From NCBI GenBank assembly GCA_014377535.1, contig JACMPK010000198.1:1-36519 (forward strand): a stretch of 36,519 nt of DNA. The letters run 5' to 3'. Below are positions 7,840 to 17,381 of the stretch, in pieces. A program made the position numbers and the translations under genes. The notes beneath the pieces are model-generated. The model saw only the letters and a list, made by a program, of their open reading frames with translations. It did not search any database and was not told the origin of the DNA. The DNA is from Gemmatimonadaceae bacterium (GTDB lineage: Bacteria; Gemmatimonadota; Gemmatimonadetes; Gemmatimonadales; Gemmatimonadaceae). Numbering within the stretch: the first letter of the stretch is position 1; the number at the start of each line of letters is the position of its first letter.

Positions 7840-8670
7840 ATGTCGTTCCTCGGCAGCACCGAGCTACTGCCTTCCGCGCCCGACCTCTCGCCGGACGACT
7901 TCCGGCGTGTGCGCCAGATCGCGTACGAGCGTGCCGGTCTCGCCATTCCGGCGGGCAAGGAAGGCCTTGTCCGCTCGCGCCTGTCGAAGCGGCTGCGCGA
8001 GCGTCGAATCGGCTCGTTCAGCGCCTATCTGAATACTGTCGAAGCCGAGTCGAATGGCGAGGAAATGGTCAAGCTCATTGATCTCCTCACCACCAACAAG
8101 ACCGATTTCTTCCGCGAACCGGCGCACTTCGAGTATCTGCTCGCGAAGGTCGTACCCGCGATCAAGGCGGCCCGCAAACCGCTGCGCATCTGGAGCGCTG
8201 GCTGCTCCACGGGTGAGGAACCGTACACGTTGTCGATGCTGCTCAAGGAATCGCTTCCCGAGCGCTACGACTTCCGCATCCTGGCCACCGACATCTGCAC
8301 ACGGGTCGTCGCCGCCGCGCGCACGGGCGAGTACAGCGACGAGCAGCTGGGTGACGTATCGCGCGAGCGACAGGCCCGCTGGTTCGCAAAATCGTCACCG
8401 GGTCACGCCGCCGTGGTGCCGGAACTTCGCGCGCCCATCAGCTTCGCGCACCTGAACCTCATGGCGACCTGGCCGATGACCGGTCCGTTCGACGTCATCC
8501 TCTGTCGCAACGTCATGATCTATTTCGACAAGCCGACGGTCACGCGCCTCGTCAACCGCTTCCACGATCTGCTGGCACCGGGAGGTCACCTGTTCATCGG
8601 GCACTCGGAAAGCCTCACCGCCATCGAGCACCGGTATCGCTACGTGCAACCGGCGGTGTACGCGAAATGA
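7840..8670 (+). CDS. cheR: Chemoreceptor glutamate O-methyltransferase CheR
   Basis: A 276-residue protein. An N-terminal helical domain (DFRRVRQIAYERAGL..., KGLV-type RLSKRLR segment) is followed by a Rossmann methyltransferase domain with the SAM loop IWSAGCSTGEEPYT (Trp118-Thr130) and the later motifs FDVILCRNVMIYFD and LFIGHSESL. It methylates glutamates of chemoreceptors using SAM during adaptation. ATG 7840 gives the normal family length; the open frame from 7762 would add 26 residues without homology. The 3' end overlaps cheD by 4 nt (ATGA), indicating translational coupling. Confidence 0.94.
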   Translation: MSFLGSTELLPSAPDLSPDDFRRVRQIAYERAGLAIPAGKEGLVRSRLSKRLRERRIGSFSAYLNTVEAESNGEEMVKLIDLLTTNKTDFFREPAHFEYLLAKVVPAIKAARKPLRIWSAGCSTGEEPYTLSMLLKESLPERYDFRILATDICTRVVAAARTGEYSDEQLGDVSRERQARWFAKSSPGHAAVVPELRAPISFAHLNLMATWPMTGPFDVILCRNVMIYFDKPTVTRLVNRFHDLLAPGGHLFIGHSESLTAIEHRYRYVQPAVYAK

Positions 8671-9233
8671 GTCCATTGGAGCTCTCGACGTCAGCGCGAC
8701 CGACCATCATCGGCATGGCCGACGTAAAGGTTTCGGACAAGCCGGACGATACGCTCATCACGTACGCGTTGGGCAGCTGCCTGGGCATCGTCGTGCACGA
8801 CCCCGTGGCGCGTGTCGCCGGTCTGCTGCATGTGATGCTGCCCAGCTCATTGATCGATGAGGTGAAGGCCAGGCTGCAGCCGGCAATGTTCGTGGACTCC
8901 GGCGTGCCGCTGCTCTTCAAGGAGTGCTACCGCCTCGGTGCACGGAAGGAGCGGATGACCGTCAGCGTCGCGGGCGGGTCGTTCTCCGGACGGTCCGAGA
9001 TGGACGACACGTTCCAGATCGGCAAGCGCAACATGCTCACGCTGCGCAAGCTGCTGTGGAAGAATGGCGTGCTCATACACGCCGACGACACCGGCGGCGT
9101 GCAGCAGTCGCGCACCATGTCGATCGTCGTGTCCTCAGGGCTCGTGCAATTGCGTACCAACGGCACGCTTCGCGTGCTGTCGCCAGAGACGGCGTCGTCC
9201 CCGGCGGCGTCTGCCGCCGTCCTCCAGAGGTAG
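8667..9233 (+). CDS. cheD: Chemoreceptor glutamine deamidase CheD
   Basis: A 188-residue protein with the CheD catalytic core: Thr32 and Cys38 in ITYALGSCLGI and His55 in GLLHVMLPS, with the same Thr-Cys spacing as T. maritima CheD (Thr21, Cys27, His44). The GGSF and IGKRN segments also fit. CheD deamidates glutamines on chemoreceptors and, in many systems, binds and stimulates CheC phosphatases. It is coupled to cheR by ATGA overlap and followed after 4 bp by a second cheY. A CheX/CheC-family gene lies two genes downstream. Confidence 0.93.
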   Translation: MSPLELSTSARPTIIGMADVKVSDKPDDTLITYALGSCLGIVVHDPVARVAGLLHVMLPSSLIDEVKARLQPAMFVDSGVPLLFKECYRLGARKERMTVSVAGGSFSGRSEMDDTFQIGKRNMLTLRKLLWKNGVLIHADDTGGVQQSRTMSIVVSSGLVQLRTNGTLRVLSPETASSPAASAAVLQR

Positions 9234-9613
9234 TGTCATGAATCTCAACGTGCTCATCGTCGATGACAGCGCCGTCATGCGGGCAATGATCCGCCGGACG
9301 CTGTCGCTCTGTGGAATCTCCCTCGGTGACGTCTACGAGGCAGGCAACGGCGTCGAGGCACTCGCGCAGCTTGGCGAGCACTGGGTCGACCTCGCGCTGC
9401 TCGACGTGAACATGCCCGTGATGGACGGCGAGGAGCTGCTCACGCACATCCGTGCGAGCGAGGAATGGCGTGCGCTCGCCGTCATCATCGTCAGCACCGA
9501 AAGCAGCGACACGCGCCTCGCACGCCTTCGCGCCCATGGCGTCGAGATCGTGCACAAGCCGTTCACTCCCGAACAGCTTCGCAACACCATCCTCCAGGTC
9601 ACCGGACTCTCGC

Positions 9614-11166
<1,553 letters not shown>

Positions 11167-11201
11167 CTCGTGTGTCGAGTCCGGCGCCGCTATCTTGCGG
11201 C

Positions 11202-11819
11202 ATGTCGGAACTCTCCCTCGAAGGACACTTGCATCGCCGCTGTGGCGGGCACTACGCGCTGGCCGTTGAAGAAGTCACGATCAGGCTCAGTGGCATGACC
11301 GCAAAAGTCGAGCGTGCCATGTTCAAGTGCGACAAGTGCGGCGACAAGCAGCACACCGTCGAGCAGCGCGAGGCGGCGGAGCGGGAAGCAGTGCTCACCA
11401 TGCGGCACCAGCACCAGCTGCTCACCGCCAGAGAAATCAAGCTGTTCCGCGAGTCCGTGAACCTGACCACTGCGCAGCTCGGCGAACTGCTGCACGGGCT
11501 GCCGAAGGGCATCGTGGAAGGCTGGGAAAAAGGTCGGTACCTGCAGAGCCCGGCCGTCGACGCGATGCTGCGCTCGTTCACCGATCGCGAGGAACGCGAG
11601 CGCCGCGCGGTGCGCGCCGGCTTCATATTGCCGCCACTGCCGGGTGAGCTGGTGCCGGATCCGGCGGCGATTGTGGCTGCCGCACCGGAAGATTCACCTG
11701 CGTTGGCTGCGCACCGCATGGCGCCTGGCGTGCCGCCGGAAAAAGCTGCGTCCGCTCCATCGGACGATGTCGTCCCGGATCCTGAACCCGCGCCGGTCGC
11801 CGCGGGCGTTTACGGCTAG
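11202..11819 (+). CDS. MqsA/YgiT-like zinc-HTH protein, no toxin partner
   Basis: A 205-residue protein. The N-terminus carries Cys14 and a Cys43-x2-Cys46 pair, reminiscent of the zinc domain of YgiT/MqsA-type antitoxins, but only three cysteines are seen; His9, His11 or His17 could be a fourth ligand. An Xre-like HTH follows at about 74-130 (LTAREIKLFRESVNLTTAQLGELL..., VEGWEKGR), matching the MqsA pattern 'lt..EIr.lR..lglSq.e.A.llg....v..WE.G'. The last 70 residues are Pro/Ala-rich and probably disordered. No small toxin ORF (MqsR or HigB type) adjoins it, so it may be a stand-alone DNA-binding regulator. TATCTT at 11191-11196 lies 5 nt before the ATG. Confidence 0.65.
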   Translation: MSELSLEGHLHRRCGGHYALAVEEVTIRLSGMTAKVERAMFKCDKCGDKQHTVEQREAAEREAVLTMRHQHQLLTAREIKLFRESVNLTTAQLGELLHGLPKGIVEGWEKGRYLQSPAVDAMLRSFTDREERERRAVRAGFILPPLPGELVPDPAAIVAAAPEDSPALAAHRMAPGVPPEKAASAPSDDVVPDPEPAPVAAGVYG

Positions 11820-11881
11820 AGCAGGGTCGGACCCAGCACGTCTGCGGTCCCGCACCACCGCCACCCAGTCCGGGATCGCCA

Positions 11882-13255
11882 GTGCCGCAGTTCATCCGTC
11901 GCAGTCCAATGCCGGTCTCCGCCCAGGCCCTGTTCGATTGGCATGAGCGAGATGGCGCCTTCGAACGGCTCACGCCGGGTTGGCAGCAGACCCGCGTCGT
12001 CTCGCGAACGGGCGGCATCACCAACGGCAGCCGCGTCGAAGTCGAGGTCCCGCTGCTCGGTGGGCTCATTCATCAGCGCCTGCTGATGGAGCATCGGAAC
12101 TACGTCGCCGGCTCGCAGTTCACCGACGCGATGATCGAGGGGCCGTTCAGCGCCTGGGTGCACACGCACACCATGGAGCCGGTCGCCGACGGCACAAGTA
12201 TTCTCGAGGATCGGCTGGAGTACGCGCTGCCCATGGGCGCGCTGGGAGATGCGGCCGCCGGATGGTTCGTGCGCCAGCAGCTGGAACAGCTGTTCGATTT
12301 CCGGCACGCGCGCACCCGCGCTGATCTGGATCTGCACATGACGCATGCGAACGCGCCACGACTGACCGTCGCAATCACGGGTGGTACCGGGCTCATAGGG
12401 CGTGCGCTCACGGGCCTGCTTCGCACCGGGGGACACACGGTGCGCTGGATTACCCGCGAGCCGCGCGCCGACCGTGGCGACATCGGCTGGAACCCGGCAA
12501 CCGGTTCGCTTGATCCTGCGGCACTGGCCGGCATCGATGCGGTGGTGCACCTGGCCGGCGCCAATGTCGGCGAGCGCTGGACGCCCGAGCACAAGCGCGC
12601 CATCGTCGACAGTCGGGTGCAGGGAACGAGGACGTTGGTCCGTGCGCTGTGCGCCATGAATATTCCGCCAAAGGTGCTCGTTTCCGGGTCAGCAATTGGA
12701 TACTATGGCGATGCTGGCTCTACGGTGCTTGATGAGAGCGCCCAGCGCGGCTCCGGGTTTCTGGCCGATGTCTCGCGCGACTGGGAGGGGGAAACGGCCC
12801 CCGCGGCGCAGGTTGGCGTCCGTGTGGCGGTCGCGCGGACGGGCATCGTGCTTTCCCCGACCGGCGGGGCACTGGCGAAAATGCTGCCGGCCTTTCAGTT
12901 CGGCCTCGGCGGCCCCTTGGGCAGCGGTCGGCAATTCATGAGCTGGATATCGCTGGACGACGAGGTCGCTGCCTTGTACTTCCTGCTCATGAACGAGGCG
13001 TGCAGCGGTCCGTACAACCTCACCGCGCCGACCCCCATCACGAATGCCGAGTTCGGGCAGACGCTGGGTAGTGTGCTGAATCGGCCCGCGTTCCTGCCGG
13101 TGCCGGCGTTCGCACTCACTGCTCTCTTTGGCGAGATGGCTGGTGCCACCATTCTTGGGGGCCAGCGCGTGCTCCCTACGCGCCTGCAGCAAGCCGGGTT
13201 CCGGTTCCGGCACCCCGACCTCGCAGGCGCACTGCGCTTCGAGTTGGGTCGGTGA
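11882..13255 (+). CDS. SRPBCC domain fused to TIGR01777-family NAD(P)-dependent epimerase
   Basis: A 457-residue protein, GTG start. Residues 1-150 form an SRPBCC/START-like ligand-binding domain (FIRRSPMPVSAQALFDWHERDGAFERLTPGW, then GPFSAWVHTHTMEP). Residues 160-457 are an extended SDR: GGTGLIG nucleotide loop at 167-173, VHLAGANVGERWT, SGSAIGYYGD, and a C-terminal DUF1731-like end (RVLPTRLQQAGFRFRHPDLAGAL) typical of TIGR01777 (SDR39U1, YfcH-like) proteins. The substrate is unknown. The fused form is seen in several phyla and suggests the first domain presents a hydrophobic ligand. No operon partner is obvious. Confidence 0.88.
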   Translation: MPQFIRRSPMPVSAQALFDWHERDGAFERLTPGWQQTRVVSRTGGITNGSRVEVEVPLLGGLIHQRLLMEHRNYVAGSQFTDAMIEGPFSAWVHTHTMEPVADGTSILEDRLEYALPMGALGDAAAGWFVRQQLEQLFDFRHARTRADLDLHMTHANAPRLTVAITGGTGLIGRALTGLLRTGGHTVRWITREPRADRGDIGWNPATGSLDPAALAGIDAVVHLAGANVGERWTPEHKRAIVDSRVQGTRTLVRALCAMNIPPKVLVSGSAIGYYGDAGSTVLDESAQRGSGFLADVSRDWEGETAPAAQVGVRVAVARTGIVLSPTGGALAKMLPAFQFGLGGPLGSGRQFMSWISLDDEVAALYFLLMNEACSGPYNLTAPTPITNAEFGQTLGSVLNRPAFLPVPAFALTALFGEMAGATILGGQRVLPTRLQQAGFRFRHPDLAGALRFELGR

Positions 13256-13361
13256 GTCGCATGAATGCACAGAAACTTTCCCGCACGATTTTCGTCATCC
13301 GCATGACATCGAGCCGGACGCGTACCCGCGCGATACCCGTCCTCGAACGGAGCCAGATACC

Positions 13362-13628
13362 GTGGTGGTCATCATCCTCGAAGGCGTGCTGTTCGTCGCG
13401 GTCATCGCGGCGTGCACCGCCTTTTTGTTGTGGGGACTCAAGGCGTTCACGCCGCTCGGCACCCGCTTCCGGCAGTCGGCCAATCGCCGCCTGATCGACG
13501 AGCGCGCCGCACTCACCTGCCCCATCCACGGATGGCAGGCGCCCGAGTCCCTCGTCCGGCTCCCCAGCGGAGAGCCGATCTGTTCCAATTGCTATCAGGA
13601 GACTTTTCATGGGCAGCTCGATCGGTGA
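13362..13628 (+). CDS. Small membrane protein with CxxH/CxxC zinc-ribbon-like tail
   Basis: About 88 residues from GTG 13362 (GTG 13365 equally possible). One N-terminal transmembrane segment (VVIILEGVLFVAVIAACTAFLLWGL) is followed by a short basic stretch (RFRQSANRR). The cytosolic tail has CPIH and CSNC, a Cys-x2-His ... Cys-x2-Cys arrangement likely to bind zinc. Not a recognised family. Its last 20 nt overlap the start of the SPFH gene, whose AGGAG lies inside it, so the two are translationally coupled. Many SPFH proteins pair with a small membrane partner such as NfeD; this one does not resemble NfeD but may play that part. Confidence 0.6.
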   Translation: MVVIILEGVLFVAVIAACTAFLLWGLKAFTPLGTRFRQSANRRLIDERAALTCPIHGWQAPESLVRLPSGEPICSNCYQETFHGQLDR

Positions 13629-14535
13629 TCGTTTCGCGCAGATGGGCGCACTGGTTCCCAACCGCGGCGGATCCGGAAAGGCAGTCCTTGCAGTAGGTGC
13701 CGTCGTCCTCGCGATCGGACTCGCGCTCACATCGGTGACGTACGTCTCGCCGGGCCATGTGGGCATCGTGATTCACCGCGGCGGCGGCGGCGTGGACATG
13801 ACGCCGCTCGGGCCCGGACTGCACGGCCGCAATCCGCTCCTCACGTCCATCGAGGAGTATCCGACCTTCATGCAGACCATGGTGCTGACACGCGCCAACA
13901 CTGAAGGCTCGCTGAACAATGACGAGATCAACGTCAACTCGCAGGAAGGACAGCCGCTGTCGGTTGATGTCTCCATGTCGTTCGAGCTCGATCCCGCACG
14001 CGTCCCGCAGCTGTACCAGACCTTCCGTACCGACATTGCCACTATTCAGCACGGTTACGTGAAGCAGACGATCCGGCAGGCGCTCCAGGAGGTCATCGGC
14101 AGCGAGCAGATCGCCGACATCATCGGACCGAAGAAGGCGGAAGCTGTCGGCCGCGCGCAGGGTCTGGTGGCTACGCGGCTCGCGCCATACGGCATCATCG
14201 TGAAGCAGTTCACGCTCAACGAGCTGCGCGCGCCGGAAACTGTCATGCAGGCCATCAACACCAAGAACGTCATGCAGCAGCAGGCCTTCACCGCCCAGAA
14301 CGAGCTGCAGAAGAACACGTTTCAGGCGCAGGGCGACAGTATCAAGGCCGTGGGTCGCGCCAAGGCGATTCTGGCGGAGGCGCAGGCACAGGCACAGGCC
14401 AACGAACTGCTCGCCAAGAGCATCTCGGGCAGCCTGGTGCAGTACGAAATGGCGAAGAAGTGGAACGGTGTCATGCCGCAGGTCAGTGGCGCCGCGATGC
14501 CCATGATCCAGATGCCCGGCACGAGCAAGCCGTGA
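13609..14535 (+). CDS. SPFH/prohibitin-like membrane protein
   Basis: A 308-residue protein. A Gly-rich start is followed by a membrane anchor (about 23-45, AVLAVGAVVLAIGLALTSVTYV). The SPFH domain covers about 46-210 (VSPGHVGIVIHRGGGGV, LGPGLHGRNPLL, VNSQEGQPLSVDVSMSFELD, VKQTIRQALQEVIG). An Ala/Gln/Glu-rich coiled coil follows at about 215-285 (QAQGDSIKAVGRAKAILAEAQAQAQANELLAKS). Such proteins form ring-shaped membrane scaffolds affecting protease activity and membrane organisation. AGGAG is present just before the ATG. Hflk/HflC and stomatin are alternatives, but the sequence looks closer to prohibitins. Confidence 0.88.
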   Translation: MGSSIGDRFAQMGALVPNRGGSGKAVLAVGAVVLAIGLALTSVTYVSPGHVGIVIHRGGGGVDMTPLGPGLHGRNPLLTSIEEYPTFMQTMVLTRANTEGSLNNDEINVNSQEGQPLSVDVSMSFELDPARVPQLYQTFRTDIATIQHGYVKQTIRQALQEVIGSEQIADIIGPKKAEAVGRAQGLVATRLAPYGIIVKQFTLNELRAPETVMQAINTKNVMQQQAFTAQNELQKNTFQAQGDSIKAVGRAKAILAEAQAQAQANELLAKSISGSLVQYEMAKKWNGVMPQVSGAAMPMIQMPGTSKP

Positions 14536-14623
14536 AAAAGGGCGGGGTCGGGCGTGGAACGATTCTTCCCTATGTTTATCAGCAGAGCACCTGCCATCCA
14601 CAAAATGAACCGGAAGGTCTTTC

Positions 14624-15019
14624 ATGAGCATCTTCGGCCGACTCAAGGAGAAGCTGTTCGGCACCAAACTGCCTGCCGCATCCGCTGCGGCGGCACCGAG
14701 CGCCGCACCAACTGTTGCACCAGCAATCCCTGCCGCCGCGACGCCGACGGCCGTCACGCCGCTGCTCGACGTCGAGGCAGTCCTGACGTTCATGGCATCG
14801 CAGAACACGCAGACGCTGCACTGGCAGACGTCAATCGTGGATCTGATGAAGCTGCTCGGCATGGAAAGCAGCCTGGCAGAACGCCGCGAACTGGCGGGCG
14901 AACTCGGGTATACCGGCGACACGCAGGACTCTGCCGCGATGAACATCTGGCTGCACAAGGAAGTGATGCGGCAGTTCGCGGCGAACGGAGGCCATGTACC
15001 TGCCTCGATGCTCGACTGA
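14624..15019 (+). CDS. DUF3597 family protein
   Basis: A 131-residue protein. The N-terminus MSIFGRLKEKLFGT is followed by an Ala/Pro/Thr-rich linker (about 18-48), then the conserved DUF3597 region: LDVEAVL, LHWQTSIVDLMKLLGMESSLAERRELA, LGYTGDTQDSAAMNIWLHKEVM, NGG. The family's function is unknown; members are small, cytoplasmic and often near stress or LysM-type genes. GGAAGG at 14611-14616 supports the ATG. A hairpin with a following TTT ends the unit. Confidence 0.87.
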   Translation: MSIFGRLKEKLFGTKLPAASAAAAPSAAPTVAPAIPAAATPTAVTPLLDVEAVLTFMASQNTQTLHWQTSIVDLMKLLGMESSLAERRELAGELGYTGDTQDSAAMNIWLHKEVMRQFAANGGHVPASMLD

Positions 15020-15052
15020 TTTCACGCACGACATAGTTTGCGCGGTCCATGG

Positions 15053-15083
15053 TCCGCCCGGAGCAGGGAATGCTTCGGGCGGA
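15053..15083 (+). terminator. Rho-independent-like terminator after the DUF3597 gene
   Basis: TCCGCCCG at 15053-15060 pairs with CGGGCGGA at 15076-15083; the inner GAGCA/TGCTT can extend the stem imperfectly. TTTGTGT follows. It lies 33 bp after the DUF3597 stop and 24 bp before the antiporter start, so it separates the two units. Confidence 0.65.
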
Positions 15084-15106
15084 TTTGTGTCTTCCTCGAC
15101 TCTCCG

Positions 15107-17011
15107 ATGCCCGCACACACCGCGTTGATCGTCACGTTTGCGGCAAGCATAGGCATCGCCTTCCTCTTCGGACTCGCGGCCGCCCGACTCAAGCTGCCGC
15201 CGATTGTCGGATACCTGCTGGCCGGCATCGTGGTCGGGCCGTTCACGCCGGTTCATGTGCTGGACAGCGGCATGATCTCGCAGGCTGCGGAAGTCGGCGT
15301 GATCCTGCTCATGTTCGGTGTCGGGCTCCACTTTTCCGTCGGCGACCTGCGCCTGGTTCGTCGCGTCGTCGTGCCGGGCGCACTGCTGCAGATGCTCGTC
15401 ACCGGCAGCGTCGGCACCAGTATTGGGCGGGCATGGGGGCTGAGCTGGGGTGGCGCACTGGTACTCGGTATTTCCATGGCGGTCGCCAGCACTGTGGTGC
15501 TGATCAAGGGACTCGAGGCGCAGGATCTGCTCGACTCGCCCGATGGTCGCATCGGGGTGGGCTGGCTGGTGGTCGAAGATCTGGCGATGGTGCTGGTGCT
15601 GGTGCTGCTGCCGGCGATCGCCCCGATGCTCGGCGGCAGCGAGGGTGACGCGATCAGTACGTCGACGCTCGCAAGGGCACTTGGCATATCGCTCGCGAAA
15701 GTCGCTGCGTTCGCCGTGCTGATGGGGGTCGTTGGTCGCCGCGCGGTTCCGTGGCTGCTGGCGCATGTCGCACGGGTCGGCTCGCGCGAGCTGTTCACGC
15801 TGGCCGTGCTCGCGACGGCGCTAGGCATCGCTGCCATCGCGTACGAGGTCTTCGGCGTGTCGTTCGCGCTCGGTGCCTTCTTCGCGGGTGCGGTCGTGAG
15901 CGAGTCGGAACTCAGCAAGCGTGCCGCCACGGATGCGCTGCCGCTGCAGGACGCCTTCGCAGTGCTCTTCTTCCTTTCCGTGGGCATCCTGTTCAACCCG
16001 CGCGTGGTGCTCGAGTCGCCGCTCAGCGTGCTCGCGCTGGTCGCAGTGATCCTGCTCGGCAAGTCGCTCACGTCGTTCCTGCTCATGCGCCTGCTTGGCC
16101 AGAGCACCCGCTCGGCGCTGGTCATCGGTGCCAGCCTCGCGCAGATCGGCGAGTTCTCGTTCATCGTGGCGGGGCTTGGCGTCACGCTCGGACTGATCAC
16201 GGGCGACGTGGAGGCGCTGATCGTCGCGGCGGCCCTGATCTCGATCACCGTGAACCAGCCGCTGCTGGCGGGGGTGCGTTCACTGATCTCGCGCCGCGAG
16301 GATCAACAGGCGCGTGCGCTGGACCGGTTGTCGCCGGATTCGCGGGCTGGCATGCAGGGCCACCACACCGTGCCGGCATCTGCCCGCGCGAGCCGTGCGC
16401 CGCTCGACGAGGTGGAAGATCCCTTCGATTTTGCACGATTCCGCGATCATGTGGTCATCGTGGGCTACGGTCGCTTCGGCACCACGATCGCCGAGGCGCT
16501 CACGAGGGACAACGTGCGCTATGTGATCGTGGAGGAGCAGGAGCGGCTGGTGGCGGGACTGCGCTCACGCGGCGAGCGGGCCGTGTACGGCGATGCCACC
16601 CGCGCCGAGGTGCTCGCGCGTGCGGGCGTGGAGCATGCGCGCCTGATCGTGGTCACGGCGCCGGAGCCGATCCGCGCGCGCCGCGCCGTGGAAGTCGCAC
16701 GCGAGCTGAACCCGCAGATTTCCGTCGGCGTGCGCACCCACAGCGCCGCGGAGCAGCAGTCGTTCGAGGAGCTGGTGTCGACGCCCCTCGCGGCGGGACG
16801 GGCCATCTACGCAGAGCGTGAGGCGGCGCTGAGCCTCGCGCACTACTCGCTGCAGACGCTCGGGCGCACCGATGATCAGGCGGACCTGGTGATCAATGTC
16901 ATCCGCAATGCACGCATCCAGCCCACCGAGACGTTCCCGGCGCTGCACACGCGCGAGTTCCGGGCGATGATGTCGCCGGACCCCAATCATCCGTCACCGA
17001 AGGACGGCTGA
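15107..17011 (+). CDS. Kef-type monovalent cation/proton antiporter with RCK (TrkA-N) domain
   Basis: A 634-residue inner-membrane protein. Residues 1-400 hold about twelve hydrophobic segments of the CPA2 Na+/H+ exchanger fold (LKLPPIVGYLLAGIVVGPFTP, GVILLMFGVGLHFS, VVEDLAMVLVLVLLP, GAFFAGAVVSES). Residues about 445-570 form a Rossmann RCK domain (DHVVIVGYGRFGTTIAEAL, YGDATRAEVLARAGVEHARLIVV) that gates transport by nucleotide or redox ligand. It resembles YbaL/KefB; I leave the symbol empty because substrate (K+ or Na+) cannot be read from sequence. ATG 15107 is chosen over an open frame from 15038 that runs through the terminator hairpin. Confidence 0.92.
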   Translation: MPAHTALIVTFAASIGIAFLFGLAAARLKLPPIVGYLLAGIVVGPFTPVHVLDSGMISQAAEVGVILLMFGVGLHFSVGDLRLVRRVVVPGALLQMLVTGSVGTSIGRAWGLSWGGALVLGISMAVASTVVLIKGLEAQDLLDSPDGRIGVGWLVVEDLAMVLVLVLLPAIAPMLGGSEGDAISTSTLARALGISLAKVAAFAVLMGVVGRRAVPWLLAHVARVGSRELFTLAVLATALGIAAIAYEVFGVSFALGAFFAGAVVSESELSKRAATDALPLQDAFAVLFFLSVGILFNPRVVLESPLSVLALVAVILLGKSLTSFLLMRLLGQSTRSALVIGASLAQIGEFSFIVAGLGVTLGLITGDVEALIVAAALISITVNQPLLAGVRSLISRREDQQARALDRLSPDSRAGMQGHHTVPASARASRAPLDEVEDPFDFARFRDHVVIVGYGRFGTTIAEALTRDNVRYVIVEEQERLVAGLRSRGERAVYGDATRAEVLARAGVEHARLIVVTAPEPIRARRAVEVARELNPQISVGVRTHSAAEQQSFEELVSTPLAAGRAIYAEREAALSLAHYSLQTLGRTDDQADLVINVIRNARIQPTETFPALHTREFRAMMSPDPNHPSPKDG

Positions 17012-17381
17012 TCGCTGCGGCGTGCTACTCCTGTGTCTGCGTGCTCGGGGAAGTCTCACCGTGGTTCCGTGCGCTGCCTCCGGCTTGGCTCGCGCATCAG
17101 CGCCGAAATCCCCTCACACGGAGACGCGGCGGCACGGAGCAATTTGTGCGAAACGTGTCGCTCGTCGCGTGCCGTGAAATGTGCGTGTGCAACGAATTGC
17201 GTGACGCATGATGCTCGGGTTGCACGCGCCTGCGAGGACTGCACTGAGTGACCGTTTCTGGAGATGTGCGCAGTGCGTCTCGCACACGCCACGCCCTGCA
17301 ACCGCGGACCGCTCCGTGTCGCTGCGGCCCCGTGTGAGGGGCGTTCATTCGTGTCCGCGCCGATGGCATCGGCCCGACCAT
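17012..17381. other. Intergenic region between convergent genes, holding a palindromic element
   Basis: No gene is supported in these 370 bp between the antiporter (plus) and the oxidoreductase (minus). Its main content is the inverted-repeat element listed separately at 17110-17341. Short open frames across it have no recognisable protein character. Confidence 0.6.
17110..17341. repeat. 232-bp element bounded by 31-bp inverted repeats
   Basis: The arm at 17110-17140 (begins CCCCTCACACGG, ends CACGGAGC) is the reverse complement of 17311-17341 (begins GCTCCGTG, ends CCGTGTGAGGGG) at 27 of 31 positions. Similarity continues inward: TGTGCGAAACG after the left arm against TGTGCGAGACG on the opposite strand before the right arm. 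No transposase frame and no clear target-site duplication is seen. It may be a MITE-like remnant, two inverted copies of an extragenic repeat, or a structured RNA. Confidence 0.75.

Noticed and set aside
8727-8757. TAAAGG box inside cheD resembling a sigma-28 -35
   Set aside because: At 11-nt spacing the downstream sequence is GGACGATA, a poor match to GCCGATAA, and it lies inside a coding region.
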